A stretch of 64,000 bases of DNA from Dichomitus squalens LYAD-421 SS1 (taxonomy: Eukaryota > Basidiomycota > Agaricomycetes > Polyporales > Polyporaceae): the NCBI RefSeq assembly GCF_000275845.1, contig NW_006766889.1:606775-670774 (forward strand), read 5' to 3'. How positions within the stretch are numbered: the stretch's first letter is position 1; every line of letters begins with the position of its first letter. A program made the position numbers and the translations under genes. The notes under the pieces are model-generated. The model worked only from the letters and a program-made list of their open reading frames with translations, was not told the DNA's origin and did no database searches. Of the stretch, positions 23,009 to 33,389 are shown one piece after another.

Positions 23009-26000
23009 ATGAGTCTCCCTACCCCTCCCGGCACGTCCCACAGAGACGAGAAGGAGAATCGTACACCCCGCTTTGCACGCGTCTCGTGGTCAGACACGGC
23101 AAAACTCCATCCTATCACAGACAGCCCACCACGCACGTCCTCTGCCAAGTCCAGCGCGTTTAAGGCTGGTCCGTCGCGGTCGATTCTCAAGAAAACCACC
23201 TACCCGTTACTACCTCCCATTGACGAAGATGCGGCTCAGAAGGAGTCGACGCCCGAACCAGAGGACCCCCTTGCAGACTTGCACTACCTTGAACGTCCTA
23301 TGGCTCGCATTATTTCTCCAGAAGCATCATTGTGCGATCTCATCCAGGCCTACACTAGTCTCGCGGCGCGTCTCCGAAACTGTGTTACTGGGAACACTGA
23401 CGCAGACGCGTCATGGCCGCTTTTTCAACCCCTCAGGAAACATCGGAGAGCATTCATCGAGGCGATGGTGCGTGATATGAATCAGGTCTTTGTTGATCCC
23501 CTTGAAGGGGCCGCGCCCACGGGCTTGATCGACCCACTTTCCTCGCCGTCGAGGGAACCGCCTTCGACGGCAAGCCTCCCTTCCCCACGCGACAGCCCCA
23601 AGAAGACAAAGAAGCGAGGCATGTCCGAGGAGCAAGTCAAGCGTGCCCGCGACCTATGTGGCATATGCCACGCAGTCATGAGGTTGCTGAGTGTAATCTT
23701 TACTCTTCCGTCTCTCTATAACCTCTTCAATGGTAAGTGCTGGTTACCGCGTGATAACCTGGGAACTCACATTATGTCATTTTCCAGAGGAAGAACTTGG
23801 TTATATTTTCACCCAAGTCCTCGCAATCCCGCTCGTCAACGAGCTTCCGACCCCGAACGCTCGGAAGACGTACGCGCTGGCAATCTGGCTGATCCAGGTA
23901 CAGCGTCTACCGGCGGAGGTCCTTGAGCCGGCTAAAAACCGCATCGCTTACGCGTTACGTCGCGGAATCGGTGGTGAACTTGGCAAGGAGGGCAAGAAGG
24001 GCTCGGTCAGCGATGGGCTCAAGGTATGCCCGGTGGCAATCCCTTGACTATATGCGCTGACCACTTTGGTAGGCTGTCCATGACCTGGCGCTCTACCAGC
24101 CAGCGATCTTTGTGCCGTCCTTTGTTTCAGTTCTCGGGAGGATTCTCGACAACCTGCTTGCGCCCACACTCGCGATGCGTGGTCAGGCATGCCACGCCCT
24201 CGGTGGGCTGGCACTTGCTGCCGCGTCTCTGCCTCCAAGCGAGGCGCATACACGTATGTCAACAATTGTGGCGTCGCGCCTCATGAAGCCGGCAGACGCT
24301 AGTCCTGCAACCCCGTCGAAGAAGCTCGAGGCCAGTCCATCAAAGGATTCGATCCTCGTTCGCACTCTTCGTACAACGCTTCAGGCGGCCGAGCCGAGAC
24401 ATTCGGCGCAAGGTCCTGTGTGGGCCTTCAGCGTCATCGCTCACCTAATCGTCCTCCTTGGACCGACAGTGTACCTCCACCCAGAACTCACGCGTACCAT
24501 CTCCGCGCTGTTCTCCTTGGGAATGCGTCATACGAAAAGTTCGGTGCGCGCGCTTGGATGCCTTGCCTGGCGTTCCATGACGTGGGCATTCTGCCGACCA
24601 CCACATGTGAAGGTCGCCATCGACACCGAGTCGGACGGCGAAGATGAATCAGCGACAGAAGAGGACGTTGTCTCTGAGAGGAGAAGGCATGACGAGGTAC
24701 TTCGCAACAACTTCAGACTCCTTCCTTCCATCGTCGACATGGGTGCTGGTGTCAGCACCGTTGGTGCGCTGCTCGGACAGGAAGTCATGGACGACATGTC
24801 CGTGTTTGGCGCCCTCCGTGTTCTGCGCACGATGAGTCGCAAAGGTGGCGTCACATGCAAGGATGCTATGGACCTCACGCGCCACCTACTCAGCGCCGCG
24901 TCGCTCGCGTACGGGACGACGGAGGATTCCAATTGGAACCACCGCAAGCTTCTCGTGCACGACTTCTTCTCGGCGAACCCAGGACTGCTCACTGCGGAGT
25001 GGAAGACGCTGTCATCGACGGTGAAGCCGCTCATCGAGCAGTGCCCGCAGATCTCGGACGTGCGGACGTTGACCTTGGAAGAAATATCCGCGGAGGGAAT
25101 GTGGGACGAGTTCGTCGCAATCTGGAGGGATGGGTTGGCGGTGTTGAGGCTGTCGTGGGGCAGCGAGGAGGTTCCGGTGGGTATCTTCTTGATCGGGTAG
25201 GCGGGGATGTGCTAAGCTCGTTGCAGACCGAAGTCAGGGAGATCTGGTTCAATTTGCTGAAGTGCAAAGCAGCCCCTCTTCTCGGTACGTTGACCCCTTG
25301 CTGTGAGATGCGTCAGGGTGGCGGCTCATTCCTCTTCAGATTCAGATGACCTGGATGGTCTTGCTGAGCTCGCTGCGAACACACGTGACATTCTCGTGGG
25401 CATCCTCGATGACCCCGAATTGGACTTCACACTGCGCAGAGACGACGATAATGACGTTCCTCCCTCTCCTGTCAAACAAGCCGGTCTGCCAGAAAATGTC
25501 AAAGGCACCGACCGACCGCTGCCTGAGTCACGGTGGAATTTTGCGGTCAAACTCTTCCTCGTCCGCGACCTGTTCACCATTACGCGTGCGATTTTTCCTC
25601 CGGAAGTCTTTGGCGATCTCGCGGAATGTGTCCTTCGGTACCTCAACGCCAATGAAGAACTCCTAGTCGGTGACGTCCAGTGCTCCGACGAAGTCCGCGA
25701 ACAATGGGCATGTCTGTGCGCAGAAGCTGCTTTCGCATGCGACCTGAATGTCGTGCAGTCCTTTTGGGAGAACTCGCTGCACAAGGCTCGCCGCGACTCG
25801 GACTGGGACGCGGACGTTCGCGCGTCTGTATGGCAAGCATTCGTCGATCGGTGGAATTCGGGCGACGCGTCTGGAGAGCGCAGCTGGGAAGCGGCCATCA
25901 TTCTTCTGTCTGCGCCCTTTATCGAGCCCAGTTGCTGGGAAATGGCTAGCGATGATCTCGACACTTGGGATTCTCTTCTCCGCCGGGCGATCGACGCTGC

Positions 26001-28146
26001 CCTAGACCACGGGATCGACGCGATCACCCTCATCGACCAGCTCGCAGGTGTCATCGCGACGGGCCACAGTCCCTCGACACCGTCGGCTGTGCGTGTTGCG
26101 GACCTGCTCCTCTCTAATGTCGAGATCGCGGATGCGCGTCAGGCACCGACGGAGATCTTCGAATTCGCGAACGACACGCTCAACGCTGCCTATCCGCCGG
26201 CCCCGCGGCACAAGGTCATGTGCATGTGGCTCCTGCGCACCCTCACGAGGGTCATCGACGCGTGCCCGCAGGAGCTGTGCTCCTCAGTGCTGGAGCTGCT
26301 TCTCGAAGGCCTACGGGCGTGGATTGGAGATGACTTCGAGGTGTGCTCCGAAGAGGAGTATGTGGCTGACGTACGTGGCTTGCCGCTGTTCTTCCTCTGT
26401 CGCGACTAACCTGCTGAAAACGCAGATCCTGCCACTGTACCAAACTGTGCTCGTGAGTATGCAGCCGTTGGCGAAGGACTTGAATGTCTTGGATGTTCTA
26501 GGGCCCCTGCTCGCTGCTCCGTTTTATGGACGGAGGGACAAGCACACTGGAGCTGTCGACGCGTTCTCAGAGTTCTGGCAGGCTACCTATGCTGAGCTCC
26601 CTGAGCCTTCTTGCGGATATCCGGAGTCGATTGCCATGTGTCTCGACGCTGTTGCGCAGGCGAAGCGGGAAGAGGAGGAAGACGCGATGAAGGTGGAGAA
26701 CATGACTGTGATCTGCGACGATTTGCCGAGTCCATCCCTCGAAGTCGCTCCCGAGGACGACACTGCTCTGGAGAGCGAAGACGAGGGGTCGGTTGTCATT
26801 CCCTCTCCTGTCATACCCGCTCGTGCATCAACACCTTTCCTCAAGTCTGCCATCTCTCGCGAACCTTCCCCTGTCGCCCCCGTACCGTCTACTCCGAAGA
26901 GAAGCCCCGTCATGCGTACCTCTCCCAGCCGTCAGGAGAAGTTGGACGTCAAGGATCAGCTCAGCGCTATTCCACTGGATGTCTCCCCCTCGGTGGATGC
27001 ATCTCCCAATCATTCCCCTGCTACGCCGAAGCGATCTGCTGCGAAGAAGGACAAGGAAAACCGATCTCCCAGGTCCGCGATCGCATCCGTTACGGAGCGG
27101 CTGGCAGCACGTTCTCCTTTCCTCCTCGAGTCAATCCTCGGAAAGCGGCCCCATTACGATGATACGGAGGACATGGCTAGTCTCGACGAGAAGTTGTCGA
27201 AGAAAGGTCGTTTGGAGGCATCCCCACTGGCGCCATCTGCATTCTCCAACTTGCAAGTTTATACGACAATGCACGATACTTCGGACACCCTCCAGCAGCT
27301 TGCCTTACCCAGCAAGTCCGCTGCGAAGATCGAGACATCAAGCGCCGAAAGTCATGACGACAACGCCTCTGTCGCATCCGATGCGGAGTCGGAAACCTCA
27401 GCAGTAGATGCTACGCCTACACCTGCTTCTCGCAAGCGCAAGGGGGTCTTCATGGACGCTGTCGAAGTTCCTTCCGTCCAGCAGATACGCGCCCGTGGCC
27501 GACATAGCTTGGAGTCCATTGAACACGCATCGGAGGCAGATGCAGAATTGAAACCGCAGTCCGCGGCCGAAGATCCGAAGCCAACGATCAGGCGCACGCG
27601 GTCCGCGACTAAACTTCTGGGCAAGAATGCTGATTTTCAGAAACTGGAGACTCCAAAGAGACGTAAAACGACCCGTGCGGCGGAGTTGCGGGAGGAAGCC
27701 GCGGGAATATCCTCTCCGATCCGACTTCTCCTTGACGCCCCGCAATTTGGTAGTGGTGAGTACCGTATTTCCACCTTCAAGCCGCCCTTCACCGCTCACC
27801 ATCTGCGCTTCTATGTCTTACAGATGATTCGATCATGGCCACATCTCCCGCAATCGACGTCTCCGACATGCCTCCATCTGACGATGATCCACATCTTGGC
27901 CAGGTGACACCGCACCGACTTGTTTCACCGTCCCTGCGCCGTGTCAAGCGCATGGCGTTTACCAGCTCAGACCCACCGAGCGACGACTCGAACATGTCTA
28001 ACTCACCTTCGCGCGACCGTGTGTCGCGCAGGACGGCTTGGCTGAAGAGCAAGCACTTCAGCTCCTCTAAGCTGTTCCCGCGGAACCCCCGCAGCCGCAC
28101 AAGCGCCACTCCCTCTTCTTCGTCCGCGCTTGGAAGCGATTTTTGA
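23009..28146 (+). CDS. rif1: Rif1 homologue, telomere/replication-timing factor
   Basis: Seven exons give 1,601 residues. Introns are 23733-23787, 24024-24072, 25177-25226, 25285-25339, 26371-26425 and 27756-27823. The region from about residue 95 to 1130 is an alpha-helical HEAT-like array matching the Rif1 N-terminal domain: SEEQVKRARDLCGICHAVMRLL, LVNELPTPNARKTYALAIWLI, LRRGIGGELGKEGKKGS and PTLAMRGQACHALGGLAL. The remainder is disordered, Ser/Pro-rich, with many SP/TP sites. Before the HEAT array lie RVSW (24-27), an RVxF-type motif, and SILK (58-61), the two docking sites by which Rif1 recruits PP1 phosphatase. In yeasts Rif1-PP1 opposes DDK at replication origins and Rif1 limits telomere length. 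ATG 23009 was chosen because both motifs lie just inside it and no upstream ATG extends the frame. Confidence 0.82.
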
Positions 28147-28750
28147 TGGGACACTTTCGAAATTGCGTTCGAACCCCAGTTTTGTTGTTGTTGCGCATAT
28201 GTCATCTTGTCACCACGTCTATGTCACGTTTATCGAAGTATGTACCCAACGTGATCCCTATCTCTCATACCTCATCCACTGTTCGCTGTCGATAGTTCTG
28301 TGAATCGCAACCCATCGCAATGTAGATTAGGCAAAGTCTCGTACCCAAGTACTCGATATACTTCCCCGTGTATTGTGATCCAATCGAATATGTCTCGTTC
28401 AGTGCAGCCTTCGTCGGATGTATTTGAGGTCGTTGATCGTTGCGACCGTAGGAGCCGTCTATTAGCACAGCCACACCATACCCGGGAGGCTTGTATCAGA
28501 ATCACCGCGTTTTGGGCCCTCCTGGTTCACGGGCGAGTTGCTGCGAATAGATGTGTACTCAGAGTCTGGTTGGAGGCGTAACTAACAGGCAATTCACGCT
28601 CTAAACAAATCAGAATACCTGTGAATAATGCACTTGCCGAGATGAGGTTGCAGTTCAAGTAGATGGTCTGGTCGAAGGTTCAAGTAGACGGTCAATTTCA
28701 GGCTGGATCAGGCGACCTGTTCGATGGTATAGACCCGTCCTGAATATCAG
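28147..28750. other. 3' region of rif1, no gene seen
   Basis: AT-richer DNA with no supported frame; probably 3' UTR and spacer. Confidence 0.5.
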
Positions 28751-29590
28751 CTAAATCATCATATATTTCAATTCGTTATCCCATATTCCTAGAATAGAAG
28801 TTACGACGAAAATGCATATTATGATAGCTATTACGGCGACATCATATCGTAAATACGGAAATCCTACAGTACTAGTGATATCGCAAGTCCATCGTGGGCC
28901 ATCGATTCGCATGCTCGCAGTCTTACACCCTACTTCATACTGCTCATTCCAGTGACAGTTAAGACGAGAGATGACATATAGTCTGGTAGTGCTCACCATA
29001 CTTTTAGTCGTAGTCAAGAAGTCGCGAGAGGAGTGGTCTGAACAGGTAGCATATAGCCACGACAAGTATGAGAGGACATGCGTATAAGCACTCACCGCTG
29101 CCCAAAACAACGACCACACAACCATGGTAGAGCTAGTCCATAGGCACACAAATGAGTATAGTTCCTGAGGTTATGGGCTAAGCATACCTATTGCCAGTTT
29201 CCACAAAGTCCGCCGCCGCCGCCTGTGACTCAAGGGAACCTCTGAAAAGCGGCATTTGATAGAATTCCATGCGAGTCAGAAGGAGCCTGACTAAGGCATA
29301 AAGGAGAACACTTACTGAGCAAGATGTGTCTGGGAACCCATGCATGAGTTCGAGGCCGTACCCAGATAAGGTGATGGAAGGAGGTCAAGATGCAAAATCG
29401 GCAAAGTCGAGCGCCGCCAGCTTGATATCTGAGGCTTTCTGGTTGAACCCGCCTGACTACTCCCAGTAAGTAAGGGTGCTAACCGTAGACATATATTAAG
29501 ATACTCACAAGCCGCAACCTGCAAGTCGATTTGAGGTTCGGATAGACTATAGTACACTATTACATTAAGGCGATTTGCAATGCCTTCATG
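28751..29590 (-). CDS. Unidentified spliced gene, possible membrane protein
   Basis: On the minus strand four consensus donors occur in register with short open exons: GTGAGTATCT near 29507, GTAAGTGTTC near 29316, GTGAGTGCTT near 29094 and GTGAGCACTA near 28998. The last exon reads GPRWTCDITSTVG and then a strongly hydrophobic span, YDVAVIAIIICIFVVTSILGIW, before the stop at 28751. Earlier exons read LNVIVYYSLSEPQIDLQVA and SQAGSTRKPQISSWRRS. I recognise no family, and the first exon is not clear because the ATG at about 29588 is followed by an early stop in one frame. The Mutator-type element sits about 115 bp upstream of the apparent 5' end. Confidence 0.3.
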
Positions 29591-29695
29591 ACGCAAGCGT
29601 ATGCCGGAGTTGAGACATAGACTACATATCAGTATGTCCTCTATTTATGTCTGTTTACATCGAATAAGGCGTTCGACCGGGTCTGCCGTTCGCAC

Positions 29696-29704
29696 CCCTT
29701 CAAC
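29696..29704 (+). repeat. Left target-site duplication (9 bp)
   Basis: CCCTTCAAC directly abuts the left terminal inverted repeat and is repeated exactly at 30563-30571. Confidence 0.8.
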
Positions 29705-29821
29705 TAGTCTCGTGACCAGACGTTCGGAGTGTGAAGCGGATGCGAAAAATCGGGGGCATCCGGACACTCGAACGTCTGGTGGCTTTACCCCCGTGACTCC
29801 CCGCTCGGTGACCTGTGTGAC
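29705..29821 (+). repeat. Left terminal inverted repeat with internal hairpin
   Basis: Within it, 29715-29780 is a 66-nt imperfect palindrome. The outer arms are ACCAGACGTTCG/CGAACGTCTGGT; the inner arms are CGGATGC/GCATCCG, enclosing GAAAAATCGGG. Confidence 0.75.
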
Positions 29822-30445
29822 ATATCGACACCCATTTGGGGCAGTCCGAGAAAGCCGGAGGTCGCCCTCAGTGTGCGATGTGGCGGCCTGCTGTAGACGA
29901 CCATGCAGTCGCTCCGACTCCTCGAGCTACTGACCATGAACCCCTTGCATGGCGCGCGCTCGTCCACACGTATTGTAGAGCACCCTGCGAGAGATGCATG
30001 ATATCATTGCTGAGGATGCCTCTTTCCATGATGTCCGCTCCTCTCGAAATTACCCGCTACAACCTGTGACGGAATTGACAGGAGTTCGACCACCGCTGGT
30101 GATATTACTCTGGTGCTGGACAGAGTGCGGACCTGAGCGATGATACTCCCATAGAAGAGAAGGAAACCTCGAAGGGGTACAAGCCCAAGGTGACCGGCAT
30201 CGGTGGACACGGCGATAGGTGCATCGCACTCCTGAATTCAGACGCATTATGTTATCGGGTTGCGCACACAAAGAGAAGCCACAGTGTATTGCCTATAACA
30301 GAGACAGAGGATTACAGGGGAATTGACTGCTTGCAGATATCATAGATAGTGCAGAGTAGGCTCAGCGCAGCTCAAAGATGGCAGGAGATAAGCATGCAGG
30401 CGCGCACGCAAGGACAGCTCGGACTCCCGGAGAGAGGGCAGGGAG

Positions 30446-30562
30446 GTCACATAGGTCACCGAGCGGGGAGTCACGGGGGTAAAGCCACCAGACGTTAAGG
30501 TGCTCGGGAACCTCCGATTTTTCGTTCCCGCTTGGAGCTCCGAACGTCTGGTCACGAGACTA
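30446..30562 (-). repeat. Right terminal inverted repeat with internal hairpin
   Basis: The 66-nt counterpart at 30487-30552, read on the minus strand, has the same length and loop (GAAAAATCGG). Its inner arms are CGGGAAC/GTTCCCG, which differ from the left copy yet still pair. Confidence 0.75.
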
Positions 30563-30571
30563 CCCTTCAAC
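30563..30571 (+). repeat. Right target-site duplication (9 bp)
   Basis: CCCTTCAAC, an exact copy of 29696-29704. Confidence 0.8.
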
Positions 30572-31149
30572 TAGCTGGTAATCGCTGATACTTGCTCACA
30601 TACCCGCGCTTGAACCAGAAGGGCCTAAAACGCGGTGAATCCCGCTCCACATCGCTTGTGTGGTCCGCGCTCTGTCAACGCTCATGAGATGCGGCACGCC
30701 GCCTCTCGGACAAAGTCCCCACGCGAGAGGTAGGAGTCTCCGGGCCAAGCACTATGTCGCCGAAGGGACTAACCCTTCTCCAGGACATACTTAGAGTACC
30801 CGACGCATAAGTACCAGTACTTACGCTGCAACAATACTCTTCCGTCAACCGAGCGCCGGTCCTTGCTAAACGACGCGTACACACAGGCACGTACGCCATC
30901 TTGCGAGCGTCGGCGCACGCTTCGAAACAGAAGCGCCAGGTTATAGAACCCCCAAACGCGAACAGCCGACGGCAAGGCTCGGTGAGGTGGCATGTATAAA
31001 GGGACCAACTGGTAATGGGGGAACTTCATATTGTCCTGCTCTGTCCTCACGCTTCCCTTCCCCTCTCGTCTCGTTGCCCGTTGCCCGTCACCTGTCGCTC
31101 CTTGTCTCGTCGCGTTATACCTTTCACGACCCCGATACCAGCTACAGAC
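30572..31149. other. Intergenic, promoter of Kre9-like copy 2
   Basis: No gene seen. The downstream half is pyrimidine-rich leader sequence after the TATA box at 30995. Confidence 0.5.
30995..31000 (+). promoter_or_regulatory. TATA box for Kre9-like copy 2
   Basis: TATAAA about 150 bp before the ATG, followed by a CT-rich leader. Confidence 0.5.
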
Positions 31150-31812
31150 ATGTTCGCCTCCACCAAGTTCCTTGCCGCCTTCTCCGTGCTTGCTGCCGCC
31201 GCAGCCGCGGTGTCCGCCGCCCCGGCAAAGGTGTTTGAACCGACCAACGGCAACGTTGACGTCGTGTTCCGCCCGCACATCACTGCCCCCACCGCGGGCG
31301 TAGTGTGGCAAGCCGGTTCCTCCCAAACCATCACCTGGGACGCGTCCAACATCCCGGCTGAGAACCAGAACCAGACGGGCCTCATTCTCCTCGGCTACAT
31401 TGAGGATGGTGATGTTAACGAGCACCTCGACATCCGTACGTCTCTTCCGTTCCTTCACCTATAGTATATGTACGGAAGTGGCAGGGTTAGCTGATGATGC
31501 GCGCCTACAGAGCACCCCCTCGCGGTGAACTTCCCCATTACCGCCGGGTCCGTGACCGTCAACGTTCCCCAAGTACCCGCTCGCGACGATTACGTGATTG
31601 TCGGTAAGTACAGCTCTTCGCTGTGCTTTCGTGGACCGATCTCTGACATGCGTGATCGGCTTTGCACAGTTTTCGGTGACTCCGGCAACGCCTCCCCCAA
31701 GTTCACCATTACCAACTCGACTACCTCGGCTTCCTCCGCTGTTCAGTCGGCGACCTCCTTCTCCATTCCCTCCGCGTCGAGCTTCTCCTTCCCCGCTTTG
31801 CCGACTGCTTGA
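31150..31812 (+). CDS. Kre9/Knh1-like secreted protein, copy 2
   Basis: Three exons (31150-31435, 31511-31603, 31670-31812) give 173 residues. The signal peptide is MFASTKFLAAFSVLAAAAAA. The Kre9-like domain reads APTAGVVWQAGSSQTITWDAS, ENQNQTGLILLGYIEDGD, HPLAVNF, VTVNVPQVPARDDYVIV and FGDSGNASPKFTI. The last 30 residues are rich in Ser and Ala (SASSAVQSATSFSIPSASSF), like an O-glycosylated stalk, and end with a weakly hydrophobic FPALPTA. A GPI anchor is possible but not clear. The exon structure (phase-1 introns, 93-nt centre) equals that of copy 1, which lies 9 kb away on the other strand. A cell-wall or extracellular location is expected. Confidence 0.85.
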
Positions 31813-32498
31813 ACGTGTACCGCCGCGGAGACCACGGAGCGTGTTCCATGACGAGACTGAATGCTTGGACAGTCCGCATGGACTCTATACCACTACTACT
31901 ACCACTACTGCCTGCCGCTACGACTACGCTCTACCGACTGCTCTGTTACACTCGTTTGAAGTCAGCGAAATTGAAACATTTGGAACCCCTGGTGTGTGAT
32001 GCGTCGCGTGTAGACTCGTACGACGGACCCAGGCACGCTGTCTTCGGTCATGCTCGGCATTCATTCCGACGATCTGCTACGTCTTTGTACGGTCTTACGC
32101 AGAAGGACCCTACCATCTTCGGCCAGATGTTCACGTCAATTGACCTATCGTGGACGTTTGCGCACGAGTGTTGGAAGTCGCCAGGTCGCTCGGTGGCCTC
32201 ACGCCCCCCTCTGTGGACATTCTTTCGTGTATGCCGCCTGATGACGTCGTTTGCAGGGCCTCCATAAATGAACATACGTATTTATGAAGCTTGGCACCGG
32301 AGCGCGAGCATGACCACGACCATTTCTTGGATCCGGGTTCGAGTTCATGTCTGCTGATACTTGGTGGTATGACATCCGAAACGTGTCCGGTGAATCCATA
32401 CAAAGGCTGTGGGTGAGCTGATCCGATGATGAGCTTCGGTCGTTGAGGCATCAACACAACCGCGATATGCACAAAAAAACCATTCGTACACTACGAAG
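31813..32498. other. Intergenic, no gene seen
   Basis: 3' region of the Kre9-like gene. A CTA/CTACTAC-rich patch lies near 31895. A run of seven A at about 32472-32478 would act as a Pol III terminator for the minus-strand tRNA. Confidence 0.5.
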
Positions 32499-32600
32499 TG
32501 ACGACAGTGGGATTCGAACCCACGCCCGTGAGGACCAGATAGAAGACGTATTTTCAAATCGTCCTGATTCTGGCGCCTTAGACCGCTCGGCCATATCGCC
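32499..32600 (-). tRNA. tRNA-Leu (anticodon CAG) with intron
   Basis: A minus-strand type II tRNA of 102 bp. The acceptor stem GGCGATA/TGTCGTC (two wobble pairs) has discriminator A. The A box is TGGCCGAGCGG and the B box GGTTCGAATCC. The anticodon stem CCAGA/TCTGG encloses the loop, with CAG at plus positions 32564-32566. An intron of about 22 nt (about 32541-32562) interrupts the loop one base 3' of the anticodon, the standard eukaryotic position. The long variable arm fits tRNA-Leu. A T-run follows the 3' end on the minus strand. Confidence 0.9.
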
Positions 32601-32722
32601 ACAACAACTCACCTATTGCAAAACTTGGATAAATGGTAGCAGTTACAAGTATTAATAGCTCGGATATGACCTCACGCGTCAAACGATCCCATCCTCATAC
32701 GGGCGGATGGCCCCAGTGCGCA

Positions 32723-32732
32723 TATATATAAA
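32723..32732 (+). promoter_or_regulatory. TATA box for the cysteine-rich gene
   Basis: TATATATAAA about 95 bp upstream of the ATG at 32826. Confidence 0.55.
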
Positions 32733-32825
32733 CCCCTGCTCTGACATTCCCCCCTCGTTGCTGCACGTACCTTCGCTCCCGTACTTTTCCGAACACACTC
32801 TCACCCCAAACAATATCAAATCATA

Positions 32826-33389
32826 ATGGAGGCACCAAAGCCCGCGATGACCACCTCTGCTCAACCTCAGGCCGTGCAAATGAGTGAGTACCCTCGTTGC
32901 CGCTGTGCATCTGCCCGACCTTGACTCGCATGATGTTGCAGGCGCTATGAACCCTCCCGCCAGGCAGGGCAACCAGACGCATTCCGAGGAATGCCAGCGC
33001 AAGCGCAGCTTCGCTGAACGCCTTCGTGGTGGTGGCGCCGCCAGGGTGCGTACACGAGATCACTACCCCTTTCTTCGTCGTCGTCCTGACCTGTCGCATC
33101 AGGACTGCTTCCTAGGAATAGTCGAGTGCTTCATCTGCTTCGGTGCGTATCTCTCCTTTTCTTATCCCGAAGTCAGATCTGACTTACTCCCTGCCTCCAG
33201 AGTGCTGCAAAGTGAGTGGTGTCTGGGAGCGACATATGCTCCTCGTTCTCACGCACCTGTTTACCTCCAGGACTGCTGCGAGTGCTTCGCGGACATCATC
33301 TGTAAGTTCCTCACAACAAACAGTCGTTCGCGACGCATATATTGAGATTGTATCATTCCCTAGGCTGCCCGTGCGAGATGTGCTGCTGA
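32826..33389 (+). CDS. Small cysteine-rich protein, CYSTM-like
   Basis: Six exons (32826-32883, 32942-33045, 33103-33142, 33201-33211, 33271-33301, 33364-33389) total exactly 270 nt and encode 89 residues. The head is polar (MEAPKPAMTTSAQPQ), followed by RLRGGGAARDC and a tail with 13 cysteines in the last 36 residues, including ECCKDCCEC and CCPCEMCC at the very end. There is no N-terminal signal peptide. The Gly-rich linker plus terminal Cys-rich hydrophobic block resembles the eukaryotic CYSTM group, whose members are membrane-bound stress proteins, but this is resemblance only. Palmitoylation or metal binding are possible roles. The fourth exon is only 11 nt; all donors are GTGAGT/GTGCGT/GTAAGT and all acceptors CAG or TAG. 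Confidence 0.7.

Larger units (their letters stand above)
29705..30562. mobile_element. Non-autonomous Mutator-like (MULE/MITE) DNA transposon, 858 bp
   Basis: The ends are long inverted repeats: 29705-29821 against the reverse complement of 30446-30562. The outer 18 bp (TAGTCTCGTGACCAGACG) are identical, and a stretch of more than 30 bp beginning GGCTTTACCCCCGTGACTCC is again identical. The element is bounded by an exact 9-bp direct repeat, CCCTTCAAC. Long TIRs plus a 9-bp duplication are the hallmarks of the Mutator superfamily. The interior (about 620 bp) has no transposase-like frame, so the element must depend on a transposase in trans. A shared TAG at the junction means the duplication could also be read as 12 bp. 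I find no second copy in the window. Confidence 0.75.

Noticed and set aside
26048..27907. 619-codon plus-strand ORF
   Set aside because: Its first part is a shadow frame of rif1 (arginine/serine-rich); only after the intron at 26371-26425 does it coincide with the real rif1 frame.
30769..31458. 229-codon minus-strand ORF
   Set aside because: It is ant-sense to the first exon of Kre9-like copy 2, which has a signal peptide and conserved domain.
32330..32350. Possible second tRNA (GGGTTCGAGTTC)
   Set aside because: Only a T-arm-like string; no acceptor, D or anticodon stems around it.
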